Both the position numbers and the translations under genes were made by a program. A stretch of 64,000 bases of DNA from Melioribacter sp051488665 (GTDB lineage: Bacteria; Bacteroidota; Ignavibacteria; Ignavibacteriales; Melioribacteraceae). Shown piece after piece: positions 17,304 through 26,281 of this stretch (positions are counted from its first letter, which is position 1; every line of letters starts with the position of its first letter). The DNA lies in the NCBI RefSeq assembly GCF_051488665.1, contig NZ_JBPSEG010000002.1, positions 1-64,000 of the forward strand, written 5' to 3'. The notes under the pieces were generated by a model, which saw only the letters and a program-made list of their open reading frames with translations, searched no databases and was not told the origin of the DNA.

Positions 17304-19310
17304 TTAGTTAGTAATTACATTTTCGAGAATAATTTCAGCAATATCTTTAATTTCTATTTCTTCGGATTTATCGAGGCTTTTCATGCCGTCGTTCAGCATA
17401 GTCATACAGAAAGGACAAGCCGAAGCGACTTTTCGTGCGCCCGTTTCAACCGCTTCTCTTGAACGGTTGAGATTGATCCTTTCGCCTTCATTCTCTTCAA
17501 GGAACATTCTTCCGCCTCCCGCTCCGCAGCAAAATCCTTTGTCTCTGGAACGCTCCATTTCAATCAATTCAAATTTACCCAATTTATTCAAAATATCGCG
17601 CGGCGGATTGTAAATATTATTATATCTGCCGAGATAACAAGAATCGTGATACGTTACTTTAATCTTTTCTTTGCCGTCCTCGTCGATTTTTAGTATACCT
17701 TCTTCGATTAATTTTGTCAATAATTCAGTATGGTGTACAACCTCGAATTTGCCTCCGAAACGCGGATACTCGTTTTTGATCGTGTTCAGACAATGCGGAC
17801 ACGCAGTAACAATTTTTTTAACGCCGTAGTTGTTCAAAGTTTCTACGTTTTCCCGGATCAGCATTTGCGCCAGATACTCATTGCCCAGTCTGCGGGCCGT
17901 ATCTCCGTTGCATTTTTCCTCAGTACCCAGAATTCTGAAATTAATATTCGCAATTTGCAGCAATTTTGCAATTGCTTTTGTCACATTTTGATATCGGGCA
18001 TCGAACGAACCTGCGCAGCCTACCCAGAAGAGAAATTCGCATTCGGGGTCTTCCGCTATCGTTTTAACATCCATTCCTTCAGCCCAATTGGCTCTGTCCT
18101 GCCAATTGAATGCCCACGGCGTAAAATTCGTTTCGATGTTTTTAAAGACCGTGTTTAATTCCGGCGGAAAATTCGATTCCATTAAAACAAGATTTCTGCG
18201 CATATCGATAATTGCGTCGAGATGCTCAATCGAAACGGGACATTCGTTAACGCAAGCGCCGCAAGTAGTGCATGCCCACAATTCTTCATCGGATACATAA
18301 TTATGGACGAGAGACTTTTCGAATAATTCGTTTTCTTTGTCGCCTCGTAATATCAGCGGGGCTTTTTCTTCGGTTCTGTGACGAATGCTGACGATTATTT
18401 CCCTCGGCGATAATTTTTTCCCCGTATTTGCGGCGGGACACGCGACTGTGCATCGTCCGCATTCAGTACAGGAAAAACCGTCGAGCAATTGCTTCCAGGT
18501 TAAATGCTCGATATCCGCCGCGCCGAATTGTTCGGCATCTTCGTCTTCAAGATCAATTGTTTTCGGAACAAATTTATCGTTGCCAATCTTTGAAAAGAAT
18601 ACATTCGGAATCGAAGTGACAACGTGGAAATGTTTTGAATACGGCAAAAAGTTCAGGAACAATAAGATCAAACCGATATGCATCCACCAGAAAAATTCGT
18701 AGTACGACCAGTTGATTTGATGCGGGTTGTCGAATAACACGCCGCTTAAAAGCATTGAAACAGGCTTAAACTCGTTTGCTGCATAATGAAAATCGTTATT
18801 TACAATATGAATGATATTTTGTCCGAACATTGAAAAGACAATGCCAAATATCATCAGAAGAATAAACGCCGCATCGAGATTGCCTTTCTTCCCCACATTC
18901 AGCCGGGGCACTTTAATTACAAATCTTCTGAAGAGCGCCGCCAGCACGGCTATCGTTACGAACAGTCCGAATAAATCCTGGACAAAAGTTATAATTAGAT
19001 AAATTTTTCCAAGGAAGCTGAAATTAAAGCCTTCAAAAAATCCCTGAATTATCGATTCGACTACAGCCAGTAAGAAAAGCATGAATCCCCAAAAAATCAG
19101 AAAATGGATTGCGCCCGCTACCGGTTCTCGCAATAATTTGGACTGACCGAAAGCAATTTTAATTACGTTTTTAATTCTCTCAGGTATATTATCGAATCGG
19201 TTTTCAGGCTGCCCTACTCTCAGATACGAAAGGATTCTTCTTAAATTGAATAAGAAGAATCCCATCGCAGTTAAAAATATAATTGTAAAAACTATGGTTT
19301 TTGTAGTCAT
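17304..19310 (-). CDS. FeS/heme membrane oxidoreductase (HdrDE-like, probable ETF:menaquinone oxidoreductase)
   Basis: A 668-residue fusion. Residues 1-230 have five hydrophobic helices (about 3-21, 66-91, 100-130, 147-167, 205-228), like a nitrate-reductase gamma/HdrE-type cytochrome b. Two 4Fe4S motifs follow (CTECGRCTVACP and CTTCGACVNECP), then two CCG-type cysteine domains ending in FCCGAGGGRMF and SACPFC. Proteins of this DUF224-type architecture have been linked to electron flow from ETF to menaquinone in syntrophs and Geobacter. An acyl-CoA dehydrogenase and EtfBA elsewhere in the window fit that role. The exact partner is inferred. Confidence 0.8.
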   Translation of the reverse strand: MTTKTIVFTIIFLTAMGFFLFNLRRILSYLRVGQPENRFDNIPERIKNVIKIAFGQSKLLREPVAGAIHFLIFWGFMLFLLAVVESIIQGFFEGFNFSFLGKIYLIITFVQDLFGLFVTIAVLAALFRRFVIKVPRLNVGKKGNLDAAFILLMIFGIVFSMFGQNIIHIVNNDFHYAANEFKPVSMLLSGVLFDNPHQINWSYYEFFWWMHIGLILLFLNFLPYSKHFHVVTSIPNVFFSKIGNDKFVPKTIDLEDEDAEQFGAADIEHLTWKQLLDGFSCTECGRCTVACPAANTGKKLSPREIIVSIRHRTEEKAPLILRGDKENELFEKSLVHNYVSDEELWACTTCGACVNECPVSIEHLDAIIDMRRNLVLMESNFPPELNTVFKNIETNFTPWAFNWQDRANWAEGMDVKTIAEDPECEFLFWVGCAGSFDARYQNVTKAIAKLLQIANINFRILGTEEKCNGDTARRLGNEYLAQMLIRENVETLNNYGVKKIVTACPHCLNTIKNEYPRFGGKFEVVHHTELLTKLIEEGILKIDEDGKEKIKVTYHDSCYLGRYNNIYNPPRDILNKLGKFELIEMERSRDKGFCCGAGGGRMFLEENEGERINLNRSREAVETGARKVASACPFCMTMLNDGMKSLDKSEEIEIKDIAEIILENVITN

Positions 19311-19348
19311 CAGTCTCTTCTTTTAAGTTTGATAAAACAAGAGCGATT

Positions 19349-19903
19349 TTATTTTTTCCTAATGGTAACTACCAAAAAAGCGGCTGCCGTAATTTTCAAA
19401 ATATCCCATACCGAGAAGAGAACGGCTCCGCTGAATAAAGCCGCCTTGAGATTACCTCCGAAGAATACTGAAAGATAGAGCGCCCCGGACAATATAATCA
19501 TAGCGTCGGCAAGGAGGAACGAAACGAAAACTCTCAAAAAGCTACGATTCTTTTCGAGCAGATAGCCTGCAATAAACGCCGCGAAAGGAAAAGCAAGCAG
19601 ATATCCTCCCGTAGGTCCGAATAACTTCATAAAACCGAATCCGAAGCCTGCAAATACGGGAATTCCGATAGCGCCTGCGGCAATATATATAATTTGACTG
19701 TAAGCGCCGTTGCGCGCGCCCAGAAATGCACCCGAGAGCAACACTACCATTGTCTGCAATGTAAAAGGCACGGGTTGAGCCGGTATTATAATTTGAGCGC
19801 TCAAAAATGTAAGAGCTGAAAAAAGCAATACGAGAGCCGCGTCTCTGGATTTAGTCGCCGAAAGCGGCAGAATAAAACGCTTTGCATTTTCTTTGGTTGT
19901 CAT
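19349..19903 (-). CDS. bioY: Biotin transporter BioY
   Basis: A 184-residue membrane protein with about six helices. VPFTLQTMVVLLSGAFLGARNG and LFGPTGGYLLAFPFAAFIAGYLLE are BioY signatures. BioY is the substrate-binding S component of biotin ECF transporters and can work with or without the energising module; no EcfA/T genes are in this window. It lies 10 bases after the hydrolase gene on the same strand and about 40 bases before the FeS oxidoreductase gene. Confidence 0.92.
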   Translation of the reverse strand: MTTKENAKRFILPLSATKSRDAALVLLFSALTFLSAQIIIPAQPVPFTLQTMVVLLSGAFLGARNGAYSQIIYIAAGAIGIPVFAGFGFGFMKLFGPTGGYLLAFPFAAFIAGYLLEKNRSFLRVFVSFLLADAMIILSGALYLSVFFGGNLKAALFSGAVLFSVWDILKITAAAFLVVTIRKK

Positions 19904-19913
19904 AGTATCCCCT

Positions 19914-20744
19914 TTATTTGAGATTGTTATTAAAAAATGTCACAGTTTTATCGAGCAATTTATCAAATTTTTCGTTTGAATGCTTAAAAGGATGAACTAT
20001 TCCGAAAGTATGTCCGGTATTGCGGATAATGTAGAGTTCGGTCTTTTCTTTGTTTGCCCAATTATAAAGTTCTTCTGCCTCCTCGGGTGGAACAGCCAAA
20101 TCCCGGTCGCCGTGAGCAATCAACAAAGGTCGATCGAAATTAGAGACTGCTTTTTGAATATTGAGCAAATCCTCGCCGTTTTTTTCGATATCTTCCAGGA
20201 GAGTGAGGTTTAATTTCATTTTTTGTTTAGTGCGCATATTCATAACCTGGAAATAACCTTTCTTACGCCATTCTTCCTTTTGCCTTTCGGAATAGCGGTC
20301 TAATTTCGATACCGAAGCCCACAAAGCAACGGCGGGAATGTCGGTTCTGCGCGAAGCCGTCAGAATCGAAATGGCTCCTCCCCTGCTGTGTCCGATATAT
20401 CCGATTTTTCCTTTGAAGTTCAGATTCAGACAATCATTGTAGACGGCGTCGGTAATTTCGTTTAATTCTCTTATCTCCCTGGAAAAAGTATTGTCGGCAA
20501 ATTTGTCGAGCCGGGTAAATTCGTTATTCTCGTCTACACCGTTGTGAGAAAAGTTAAAAGCGACGGTAAGATATCCGTTATCGGCAAAGAATTGCGAGGC
20601 ATACGGACCAAATCCCCAGTCTTTAAATCCTTTAAAACCGTGGACAAGAACGAGTGCATTTCCCGAAAAGCGAGTTTCATTCAGGTATGCAGTAGCAAAA
20701 ATCCGCTCGTTATCGGAAGCCGTAAAAGTGAAATTTCTTATCAT
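19914..20744 (-). CDS. Alpha/beta hydrolase
   Basis: A 276-residue cytosolic hydrolase. ALVLVHGFKGFKDWGF gives the oxyanion-hole strand, the nucleophile elbow is IGHSRGGAI (Ser at about 120), the acid lies in IAHGDRDLAVPPEEA and the catalytic His in RNTGHTFGI. It resembles dienelactone-hydrolase or peptidase-S9-like esterases; the substrate is unknown. It is first of a hydrolase-bioY pair and divergent from the small gene at 20856. Confidence 0.85.
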   Translation of the reverse strand: MIRNFTFTASDNERIFATAYLNETRFSGNALVLVHGFKGFKDWGFGPYASQFFADNGYLTVAFNFSHNGVDENNEFTRLDKFADNTFSREIRELNEITDAVYNDCLNLNFKGKIGYIGHSRGGAISILTASRRTDIPAVALWASVSKLDRYSERQKEEWRKKGYFQVMNMRTKQKMKLNLTLLEDIEKNGEDLLNIQKAVSNFDRPLLIAHGDRDLAVPPEEAEELYNWANKEKTELYIIRNTGHTFGIVHPFKHSNEKFDKLLDKTVTFFNNNLK

Positions 20745-20855
20745 ATTGCACGAAATATCAAGATTCGCCCGTCTAAAGTCAAGTAATTTTCTTTAAAACT
20801 AAAGTCTTTTTACTTTTATCCGATTATTAAAGTAGAATAAATAAATACTAGTGCC

Positions 20856-21143
20856 ATGACAATTGAAGAAAAAGCAAAATGGTTTGACGTAGCAATGAGA
20901 TTTGGATTGGAGGGAAAGATACATCTTGTCATGAAATCGTATAAGGACGGTGTTGCAAAGTGGGCTATAGTCGATACAGCCAGTAACAAGGTGCTCAATT
21001 CAAATCTGGAATGGGAGCCGGAACCGCCGTTAAAACAACGGGACGAAAGTTTTTTAATAAGAACGCGCTTCGATTTCGAAAGCGCCGTTGCTCTTTATAA
21101 ACAGTACAAAATGTTCGCCGTTGAAACGTCCGAAGCGGTTTAA
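20856..21143 (+). CDS. Hypothetical small protein
   Basis: A 95-residue soluble protein starting MTIEEKAKWFDVAMRFGLEG, with alternating strand and helix-like segments (VAKWAIVDTASNKVLNSN; FDFESAVALYKQYK). No signal peptide, membrane helix or known motif. It has normal codon use and lies upstream of the acyl-CoA dehydrogenase gene, separated by a likely promoter, so it is probably its own unit. Function unknown. Confidence 0.6.
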   Translation: MTIEEKAKWFDVAMRFGLEGKIHLVMKSYKDGVAKWAIVDTASNKVLNSNLEWEPEPPLKQRDESFLIRTRFDFESAVALYKQYKMFAVETSEAV

Positions 21144-21166
21144 TTTTCTTTTAGCTCTCATTTATG

Positions 21167-21189
21167 TATTTTTGACCTTCAAAAAGGTC
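21167..21189 (+). promoter_or_regulatory. Candidate -7 element and leader hairpin before the acyl-CoA dehydrogenase
   Basis: TATTTTTG at 21167-21174 fits the TAnnTTTG -7 consensus; a -33 element is not clear. It is followed at once by the inverted repeat GACCTT-caaa-AAGGTC (21174-21189), 11 bases before the ATG at 21201. The repeat could be an operator over the transcription start or a 5' hairpin. Confidence 0.4.
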
Positions 21190-21200
21190 GAAAATCATCT

Positions 21201-22352
21201 ATGTATCTGAAATTTACCGAAGAACATCTAATGCTGCGCCAAACCGTGAGGGAATTTGCGAATTCTGAAATTAAACCGCTTGCCCGAAAAATCGACGAGG
21301 AAGAATATATTCCGCGCGATTTGATCGAAAAAATTGCCGAAGTCGGACTTTTGGGAACCGCTTTTCCGGAAAAATACGGAGGAGGAGGATTCGGCGAAGT
21401 CGGCTATTGTATAGCTCAGGAAGAAGTTGCCCGGGTGTGCGGTTCTACCGCTACTTTTATCGGCGCTCATCAATCGATCGGAACGAATGCCATTTTTATC
21501 GGCGGTTCCGAAGAATTAAAAGAAAAATACCTTCCCCTTCTTACGACGGGCAATAAAATTGCGGCATTCTGCCTTACCGAAGCGCAAGCCGGTTCGGATT
21601 CTTTCAATATTAGAACATCAGCAGTCAAAAAAGGAAATAAGTGGATAATAAACGGCGAAAAATTATGGATAACTAACGGCGCCATAGCCGATATATTTAC
21701 GGTATTCGCCCGAACCGAAAAAGGGATTACGGGATTCGTAGTGGAAAAAGAATTTGGCGGCGTAGAGGTCGGACCAAACGAAAAAAAATTGGGTATTCGC
21801 GGAAGCGTTACGAATCCGATCCGTTTTAACAACGTAGAAGTTCCGGAAGCAAATTTAATAGGCAAAGAAGGGCGCGGCTTTCCGATTGCAATGAAAGCTT
21901 TGGACGCCGGCAGATTGACGGTGGGCGCCTGCTCGCTCGGCGCCGCCAAAGAGATGCTCGAGCTTTCTGTCCAATATGCAAATCAACGGATACAATTCGA
22001 CCAGCCGATTTCCCGCTTCGAAGCAATTCAGTTTATGATTGCGGATATGACTTCAAAAATATATCTTATGGAGAGTATATTATTCCGAGCCGCGCAAAAA
22101 TACGACGAAGGTCTCGATGTCAGTCAGGACGCGGCAATTGTAAAATTATATGCTTCCGAAGCCGTCCAGGAAATTGCGGATATAGCTCTTCAGATCCACG
22201 GCGGAATGGGTTATTCGCGGGAACTGCCGATAGAACGTTTTTACAGAGACGTCAGGATTTTGAAAATATTCGAAGGCACAAGCGAGATTCAAAAGTTGAT
22301 TATCAGCAGAAAGACAATTAAAAATAACGGCAAATGGCGCTTCGATGGCTAA
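21201..22352 (+). CDS. Acyl-CoA dehydrogenase
   Basis: A 383-residue FAD enzyme oxidising an acyl-CoA at C2-C3 and passing electrons to ETF. AFCLTEAQAGSD and INGEKLWITNGAIAD are the FAD/acyl-CoA signatures. The C-terminal QIHGGMGYSRELPIERFYRD and FEGTSEIQ contain the catalytic Glu in the position of short/medium-chain enzymes. Chain-length preference cannot be read. It overlaps the next gene by 8 nt, starting a run of at least five genes. Confidence 0.93.
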   Translation: MYLKFTEEHLMLRQTVREFANSEIKPLARKIDEEEYIPRDLIEKIAEVGLLGTAFPEKYGGGGFGEVGYCIAQEEVARVCGSTATFIGAHQSIGTNAIFIGGSEELKEKYLPLLTTGNKIAAFCLTEAQAGSDSFNIRTSAVKKGNKWIINGEKLWITNGAIADIFTVFARTEKGITGFVVEKEFGGVEVGPNEKKLGIRGSVTNPIRFNNVEVPEANLIGKEGRGFPIAMKALDAGRLTVGACSLGAAKEMLELSVQYANQRIQFDQPISRFEAIQFMIADMTSKIYLMESILFRAAQKYDEGLDVSQDAAIVKLYASEAVQEIADIALQIHGGMGYSRELPIERFYRDVRILKIFEGTSEIQKLIISRKTIKNNGKWRFDG

Positions 22353-23100
22353 GAAGATATTAATTATACCTTCGATTGATATTCAGGACGGCAAAACCGT
22401 CAGGGTTGTTCAGGGCATTCCGGAATTAAACTGTCCCTCATACGGCAACGACCCGGTTGAGATGGCTCTTATCTGGCGCGCCGAGAACGCAAAATGCCTT
22501 CATGTGGTCGATTTCAATTCCGCATGGTATCATTCGCACGTCAATCACGACGTAATCAGAAGGATATGCGAAAGCGTAATAATTCCCGTAGAGCTCGGCG
22601 GCGGTATAAGCAATCTGGAAGACGCAGAAAAAGCATTCGATCTGGGAGCGGCAAGGATTGTTATCGGAACTCTAGCTCACGAAAATAAAAACGAGTACGT
22701 AAAAATACTCGAAAAATTTTCGCCCAATAAAGTTGTCGCCGCAATCGATGTTATTGAAGGTCAGGTGGTCACAAGAGGCAGAAGAGTTTTCACGGGTATC
22801 GATGCGCTCGATTATGCAAAAATGTTGAAAGAACTGGGAACCGAACGTTATATTGTCACCGACGTAAGGCGCAACGGAATGTTATTGGGTCCGAACATTG
22901 AATTATCCAAAAAAATTGCCGAAATTACAGAAAAGAAAGTTACACATTCGGGAGGCATTTCCGGATACCGCGATCTGATACAGTTGCAAAAAGAAGGCGG
23001 CAATCATATCGATTCGGTAATAATCGGAAGAGCTTTATACGAAAACCGTTTTTCGTGTCAAAAAATTTGGCGTGTGGCTGAAGCGGGATTATTTAATTGA
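22345..23100 (+). CDS. HisA/HisF-like TIM-barrel paralog outside the his operon
   Basis: A 251-residue (beta-alpha)8 barrel close to HisA: IIPSIDIQDGKTVRVVQG at the N-terminus, VELGGGISNLEDAEKAFDLGAARIVIGT, VVAAIDVIEGQVVTRGR, and THSGGISGYRDLIQL. The two catalytic aspartates expected for HisA (in PSID and AAID) are kept. However, hisA and hisF proper are in the his operon at 40256-41720, and this copy is translationally coupled (8-nt overlap) to an acyl-CoA dehydrogenase. It may therefore act on another phosphoribosyl substrate. Function beyond the fold is unassigned. Confidence 0.75.
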   Translation: MAKKILIIPSIDIQDGKTVRVVQGIPELNCPSYGNDPVEMALIWRAENAKCLHVVDFNSAWYHSHVNHDVIRRICESVIIPVELGGGISNLEDAEKAFDLGAARIVIGTLAHENKNEYVKILEKFSPNKVVAAIDVIEGQVVTRGRRVFTGIDALDYAKMLKELGTERYIVTDVRRNGMLLGPNIELSKKIAEITEKKVTHSGGISGYRDLIQLQKEGGNHIDSVIIGRALYENRFSCQKIWRVAEAGLFN

Positions 23101-23111
23101 GCCGAGATAAA

Positions 23112-23660
23112 ATGGAACCCCAAATAAGAATACCGGAAAAAAGCAGTTTCTGGGCAAACCTGTTCAAAAGCCCGACGGACAAGAATGAATTGGAAGAAGT
23201 GCTGGCTTCAATACCTCCGTTTAAAAATCTAACTCCGAAATACCTGAAATTACTGATGAAATTAATACACAATCGTTTTTATAAAGCCAACGAATACATC
23301 TTTTATCAGAACGATCCCGGAATAGCTCTCTATATAATCGTCAGCGGCGAAGTGTTAATTACACAGGAAAACGAGGACGGCGAACAATTCGATCTTGCTC
23401 ACCTTACAAGAGGCGACTTCTTCGGCGAGTTGGCTCTGATAGACGAAGAACGGCGAGCCGCCAGCGCCGTCGCTCTGAAAGATTCTTTTATAGCTGCCAT
23501 TTTCAAACCCGACCTCGACGAATTTATCGAAGCTCATCCCCAGGAAGGCATTAAAATCCTGAAAGGTCTTATCCATATTATTGCAACTCGTCTGCGTAAT
23601 GTTAACAAAGAATATCTGGAGCTTTATAATCAAATAAGAACAAGGGAGAAGCAGCTATGA
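23112..23660 (+). CDS. Cyclic-nucleotide-binding-domain protein
   Basis: A 182-residue protein that is essentially one cNMP-binding (Crp N-terminal) domain: YIFYQNDPGIALYIIVSGEVLI, then FDLAHLTRGDFFGELALIDEERRAASAVAL, which includes the phosphate-binding cassette (GELALIDxxxRAAS). There is no helix-turn-helix, so it is not a classical Crp regulator. It starts at ATG 23112, or at TTG 23097 overlapping the previous stop, and overlaps the universal-stress gene by 4 nt. Sensing of a nucleotide or redox signal is inferred. Confidence 0.85.
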   Translation: MEPQIRIPEKSSFWANLFKSPTDKNELEEVLASIPPFKNLTPKYLKLLMKLIHNRFYKANEYIFYQNDPGIALYIIVSGEVLITQENEDGEQFDLAHLTRGDFFGELALIDEERRAASAVALKDSFIAAIFKPDLDEFIEAHPQEGIKILKGLIHIIATRLRNVNKEYLELYNQIRTREKQL

Positions 23661-24139
23661 ATCTGATTAAAAAAATTTTGGTGCCCGTTGATTTTTCCGA
23701 TTATTCCAAAGACGCCTTGAAATACGCAGTGCAATTTGCAAAACAATTCGACGCCAAACTTTATATTATCTACGTAATCGAACCGGTCATTTATCCTGCG
23801 GACTTCAGCATGGGTCAGGTTGCCATTCCGTCGCTCGAAAACGACATAAAGAACAGAGCCGAAGAAGAGATGGATTCACTCATAAAATCTTTCGTCGACC
23901 CTTCGCTCGAAGCAGAAAGAATAATTAAAACCGGCAAGCCGTTCGTCGAGATAATCGAAACGGCGCGCGATGTGGACGCAGATATAATTATAATGGCTAC
24001 TCACGGTCATACCGGCGTTGAACATCTTCTCTTCGGCAGCACGGCTGAAAAAGTCGTTCGCAAAGCTCCCTGTCCAGTTCTGACTTTGCGTAAACCGATC
24101 AAAGGATTCCAGTTTAACGCTCAAAACGGACAAGTCTGA
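23657..24139 (+). CDS. Universal stress protein family
   Basis: A 160-residue UspA-fold protein: KKILVPVDFSDYSKDALKYA at the start, IIMATHGHTGVEHLLFGSTAEKV and RKAPCPVLTLRK at the end. The G-x2-G-x9-GST motif marks the ATP-binding subclass. It is coupled (ATGA overlap) to the cNMP-binding gene, so the pair may form a small stress-signalling unit; this is inference. Confidence 0.92.
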   Translation: MNLIKKILVPVDFSDYSKDALKYAVQFAKQFDAKLYIIYVIEPVIYPADFSMGQVAIPSLENDIKNRAEEEMDSLIKSFVDPSLEAERIIKTGKPFVEIIETARDVDADIIIMATHGHTGVEHLLFGSTAEKVVRKAPCPVLTLRKPIKGFQFNAQNGQV

Positions 24140-24155
24140 TTTTACCCGAGTCGAT

Positions 24156-24917
24156 ATGAAAAATTTCACGGACGACAATATTTCGGGCAGCAGCGAACTG
24201 CTCGAAGAAATGCATAAACATTTAAAATCCCAAAAGAACATACTCCCCCTTTTTCCCGACCTGCTCGATAATTTCGGAAATAAATTCGCAACTTTCGAAA
24301 ATATCCGACATTATTTGCATGAATTAAGAAAAGCTGTTAAAACTAAAAAAAGCCTCGATGAATTTTTTGAAAAATACGACAAGCTCATATTAAATATCTA
24401 CGATAATATCTATCAAAATTGCCGTAACCGGCTTATTAGATACTCCTCTTTCATAACCATATCCAACAGCAAAACTGTTTACGAGATATTGAAGCGGCTC
24501 TCCGAAGAAAGAGACAATCTAAAGGCGGCGGTAGCCGAATCTCGACCGCAGTTCGAAGGACGCGTACTGGCTCGCCGGTTACATAAAACGGGTATTAATG
24601 TTAAACTGATAACCGAAGCGATGATATATAATGAGACCTCGAAATACGAAGCGGGAATTATAGGCGCAGACGCAGTGCTTAAAAGCGGCAATGTGGTTAA
24701 TAAAACCGGAAGCGGCATTTTGGCTCTGGCGTGTAAACACCGGAAAATCCCTCTCTACGTCGTGTGCGATAGAAAAAAATTTTCAGGCAAAAACAAATTC
24801 GAAAATAAAATAATGCCACCCGAAGAAATCTGGAAGACCCGTTCCGGAATAAAGATTGAGAATTACTATTTCGAAGAAGTCGATAAAAATTTAATCAAGG
24901 AAATCTTTACCGATTAA
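24156..24917 (+). CDS. eIF-2B alpha/beta/delta-like protein
   Basis: A 253-residue protein. The C-terminal half has the family signature: VAESRPQFEGRVLARRL, then AGIIGADAVLKSGNVVNKTG followed by LALACKHRKIPLYVVC. The family joins eukaryotic eIF-2B subunits with MtnA and ribose-1,5-bisphosphate isomerase. SFITISNSKTVYEILK occupies the place where MtnA has its catalytic Cys, and that Cys is not obvious, so sugar-phosphate isomerase activity is doubtful. It follows the universal-stress gene by 16 bases. Substrate unknown. Confidence 0.8.
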   Translation: MKNFTDDNISGSSELLEEMHKHLKSQKNILPLFPDLLDNFGNKFATFENIRHYLHELRKAVKTKKSLDEFFEKYDKLILNIYDNIYQNCRNRLIRYSSFITISNSKTVYEILKRLSEERDNLKAAVAESRPQFEGRVLARRLHKTGINVKLITEAMIYNETSKYEAGIIGADAVLKSGNVVNKTGSGILALACKHRKIPLYVVCDRKKFSGKNKFENKIMPPEEIWKTRSGIKIENYYFEEVDKNLIKEIFTD

Positions 24918-25506
24918 CGGTTTTAAGACTTTCCAGAATCTCCTTGGCGTTTTGAGCAGCCCGGCTGTTCGGATGTTTTTCAATCAATTTTTCCCAGTAT
25001 CTGCGCGCCTCTTTTTCGTTGCCTTTCACCTGCTGGATGACGCCCATATTATAGAGTCCCAGCGGATAGTTCCCGTCGATTTTCAAAATTTTTGCCGTAT
25101 ATTCTTCGGCTTTGTCGAGTTCGCCGAGGTTAAAATGAATAAACGTAAGCTGCAGCATTGCGTCGATTCGTTTCGGATCGATTGAATGGAGTTTTTCATA
25201 GAGTTTAAGAGCCTCTTCCGGTTTATGCGCCATTGTAAGCATATCGGCATATTCTCTTATTCTAAGCGTGTCGTTCGGATTTTCTTCGTACGCCTTTTTA
25301 AGAGCGTTCAGTTTCTGAATTGCTTGTTCCATAACGTTCGAACCGGAGGGCATTTCCCCTTTCTTCTGCGACATCCCTTTATGGATTTCGTCGTTCGGCA
25401 TATTCGGATGCGGATTGGTAGTATCCGTATTTACCGAAAGAAAAATTACCGTTACGATAAAAGCGGTAAAGAGCAATAAATATATATAAACTGATTTGAA
25501 TTTCAT
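24907..25506 (-). CDS. Membrane-anchored TPR protein
   Basis: A 199-residue protein with one N-terminal helix (about 6-24) followed by a polar linker and at least three TPR-like repeats. Repeat landmarks are EEALKLYEKLHSIDPKR, LDKAEEYTAKILKIDGNYPLGLYNMG and EARRYWEKLIEKHPNSRAAQ. The TPR part should face the periplasm, as in many Bacteroidota anchors. It overlaps the convergent eIF-2B-like gene by 11 nt. Role unknown; partner binding is usual for TPRs. Confidence 0.8.
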   Translation of the reverse strand: MKFKSVYIYLLLFTAFIVTVIFLSVNTDTTNPHPNMPNDEIHKGMSQKKGEMPSGSNVMEQAIQKLNALKKAYEENPNDTLRIREYADMLTMAHKPEEALKLYEKLHSIDPKRIDAMLQLTFIHFNLGELDKAEEYTAKILKIDGNYPLGLYNMGVIQQVKGNEKEARRYWEKLIEKHPNSRAAQNAKEILESLKTVNR

Positions 25507-25647
25507 TTCTGGCTCCGTATTTATAACTTCACAAACTTAGTAAATTTCGTAATAATTTATCTTCATTTTTTACAGAATTGAGACAAATTGAACTAAAAAT
25601 ACCCGCCGTCTGTTAATAAGATTAACTGTCATATTTAAAGGAAGAAA

Positions 25648-26235
25648 ATGGCCAGCACAAACGAAAGCAGACGTAAAGAATTCGACAATGAGATAACGCC
25701 GCATATAGCCGCGCTTAAGTCGTTTGCATTAAAATTATCGAGAGACCCCGACGACGCCGAAGATCTGCTCCAGGATACTCTTTTAAAAGCATTCCGCTTT
25801 TTTGATCAATACGAAAAAGGGACGAATGTAAAAGCCTGGCTATTTCAGATTATGAAAAATTCCTTTATTAATTCTTACCGCAAAATCAAAAGACAGCCGG
25901 GGAAAGTAAATTATGACGATATCGAAAACTTTTATGAAAATATACGCTCTGAAGAAATAGCCTCATCACATGTGCAAAACGACGCCTTCAGCGACGTAAT
26001 GAGCGACGAGATTGCCGATGCCTTGGCAAAACTTCCCAATGATTTCAGAACAATCATTTTTCTGAGCGACATCGAGGGATATTCTTACGAAGAGATAGCC
26101 GATTTTATCGATTGTCCGGTTGGTACGGTACGCTCGCGCCTTCACAGAGCCCGCAAAATGCTCTATACCCTCCTCTATTCGTATGCTAAAGGTAAGTCTT
26201 TTGTAGACGGAGAGAGTAAATTAATTTTAAATTAA
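25648..26235 (+). CDS. ECF-type RNA polymerase sigma factor
   Basis: A 195-residue sigma-70 family protein. Region 2: ALKLSRDPDDAEDLLQDTLLKAFRFF and KGTNVKAWLFQIMKNSFINSYRK; region 4: DFRTIIFLSDIEGYSYEEIADFIDCPVGTVRSRLHRARKM. The length fits the extracytoplasmic-function group. No anti-sigma gene follows. It precedes rpoD by 267 bases, which contain a candidate rpoD promoter. Confidence 0.93.
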   Translation: MASTNESRRKEFDNEITPHIAALKSFALKLSRDPDDAEDLLQDTLLKAFRFFDQYEKGTNVKAWLFQIMKNSFINSYRKIKRQPGKVNYDDIENFYENIRSEEIASSHVQNDAFSDVMSDEIADALAKLPNDFRTIIFLSDIEGYSYEEIADFIDCPVGTVRSRLHRARKMLYTLLYSYAKGKSFVDGESKLILN

Positions 26236-26281
26236 AAATAAAATTTCTGAATTTTTTCTGGACAATGATATTTATTTTGCG

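Noticed and set aside
19904..19913. Biotin-responsive leader before bioY.
   Set aside because: Only 10 bases separate bioY from the hydrolase; no palindromic BirA site is visible.
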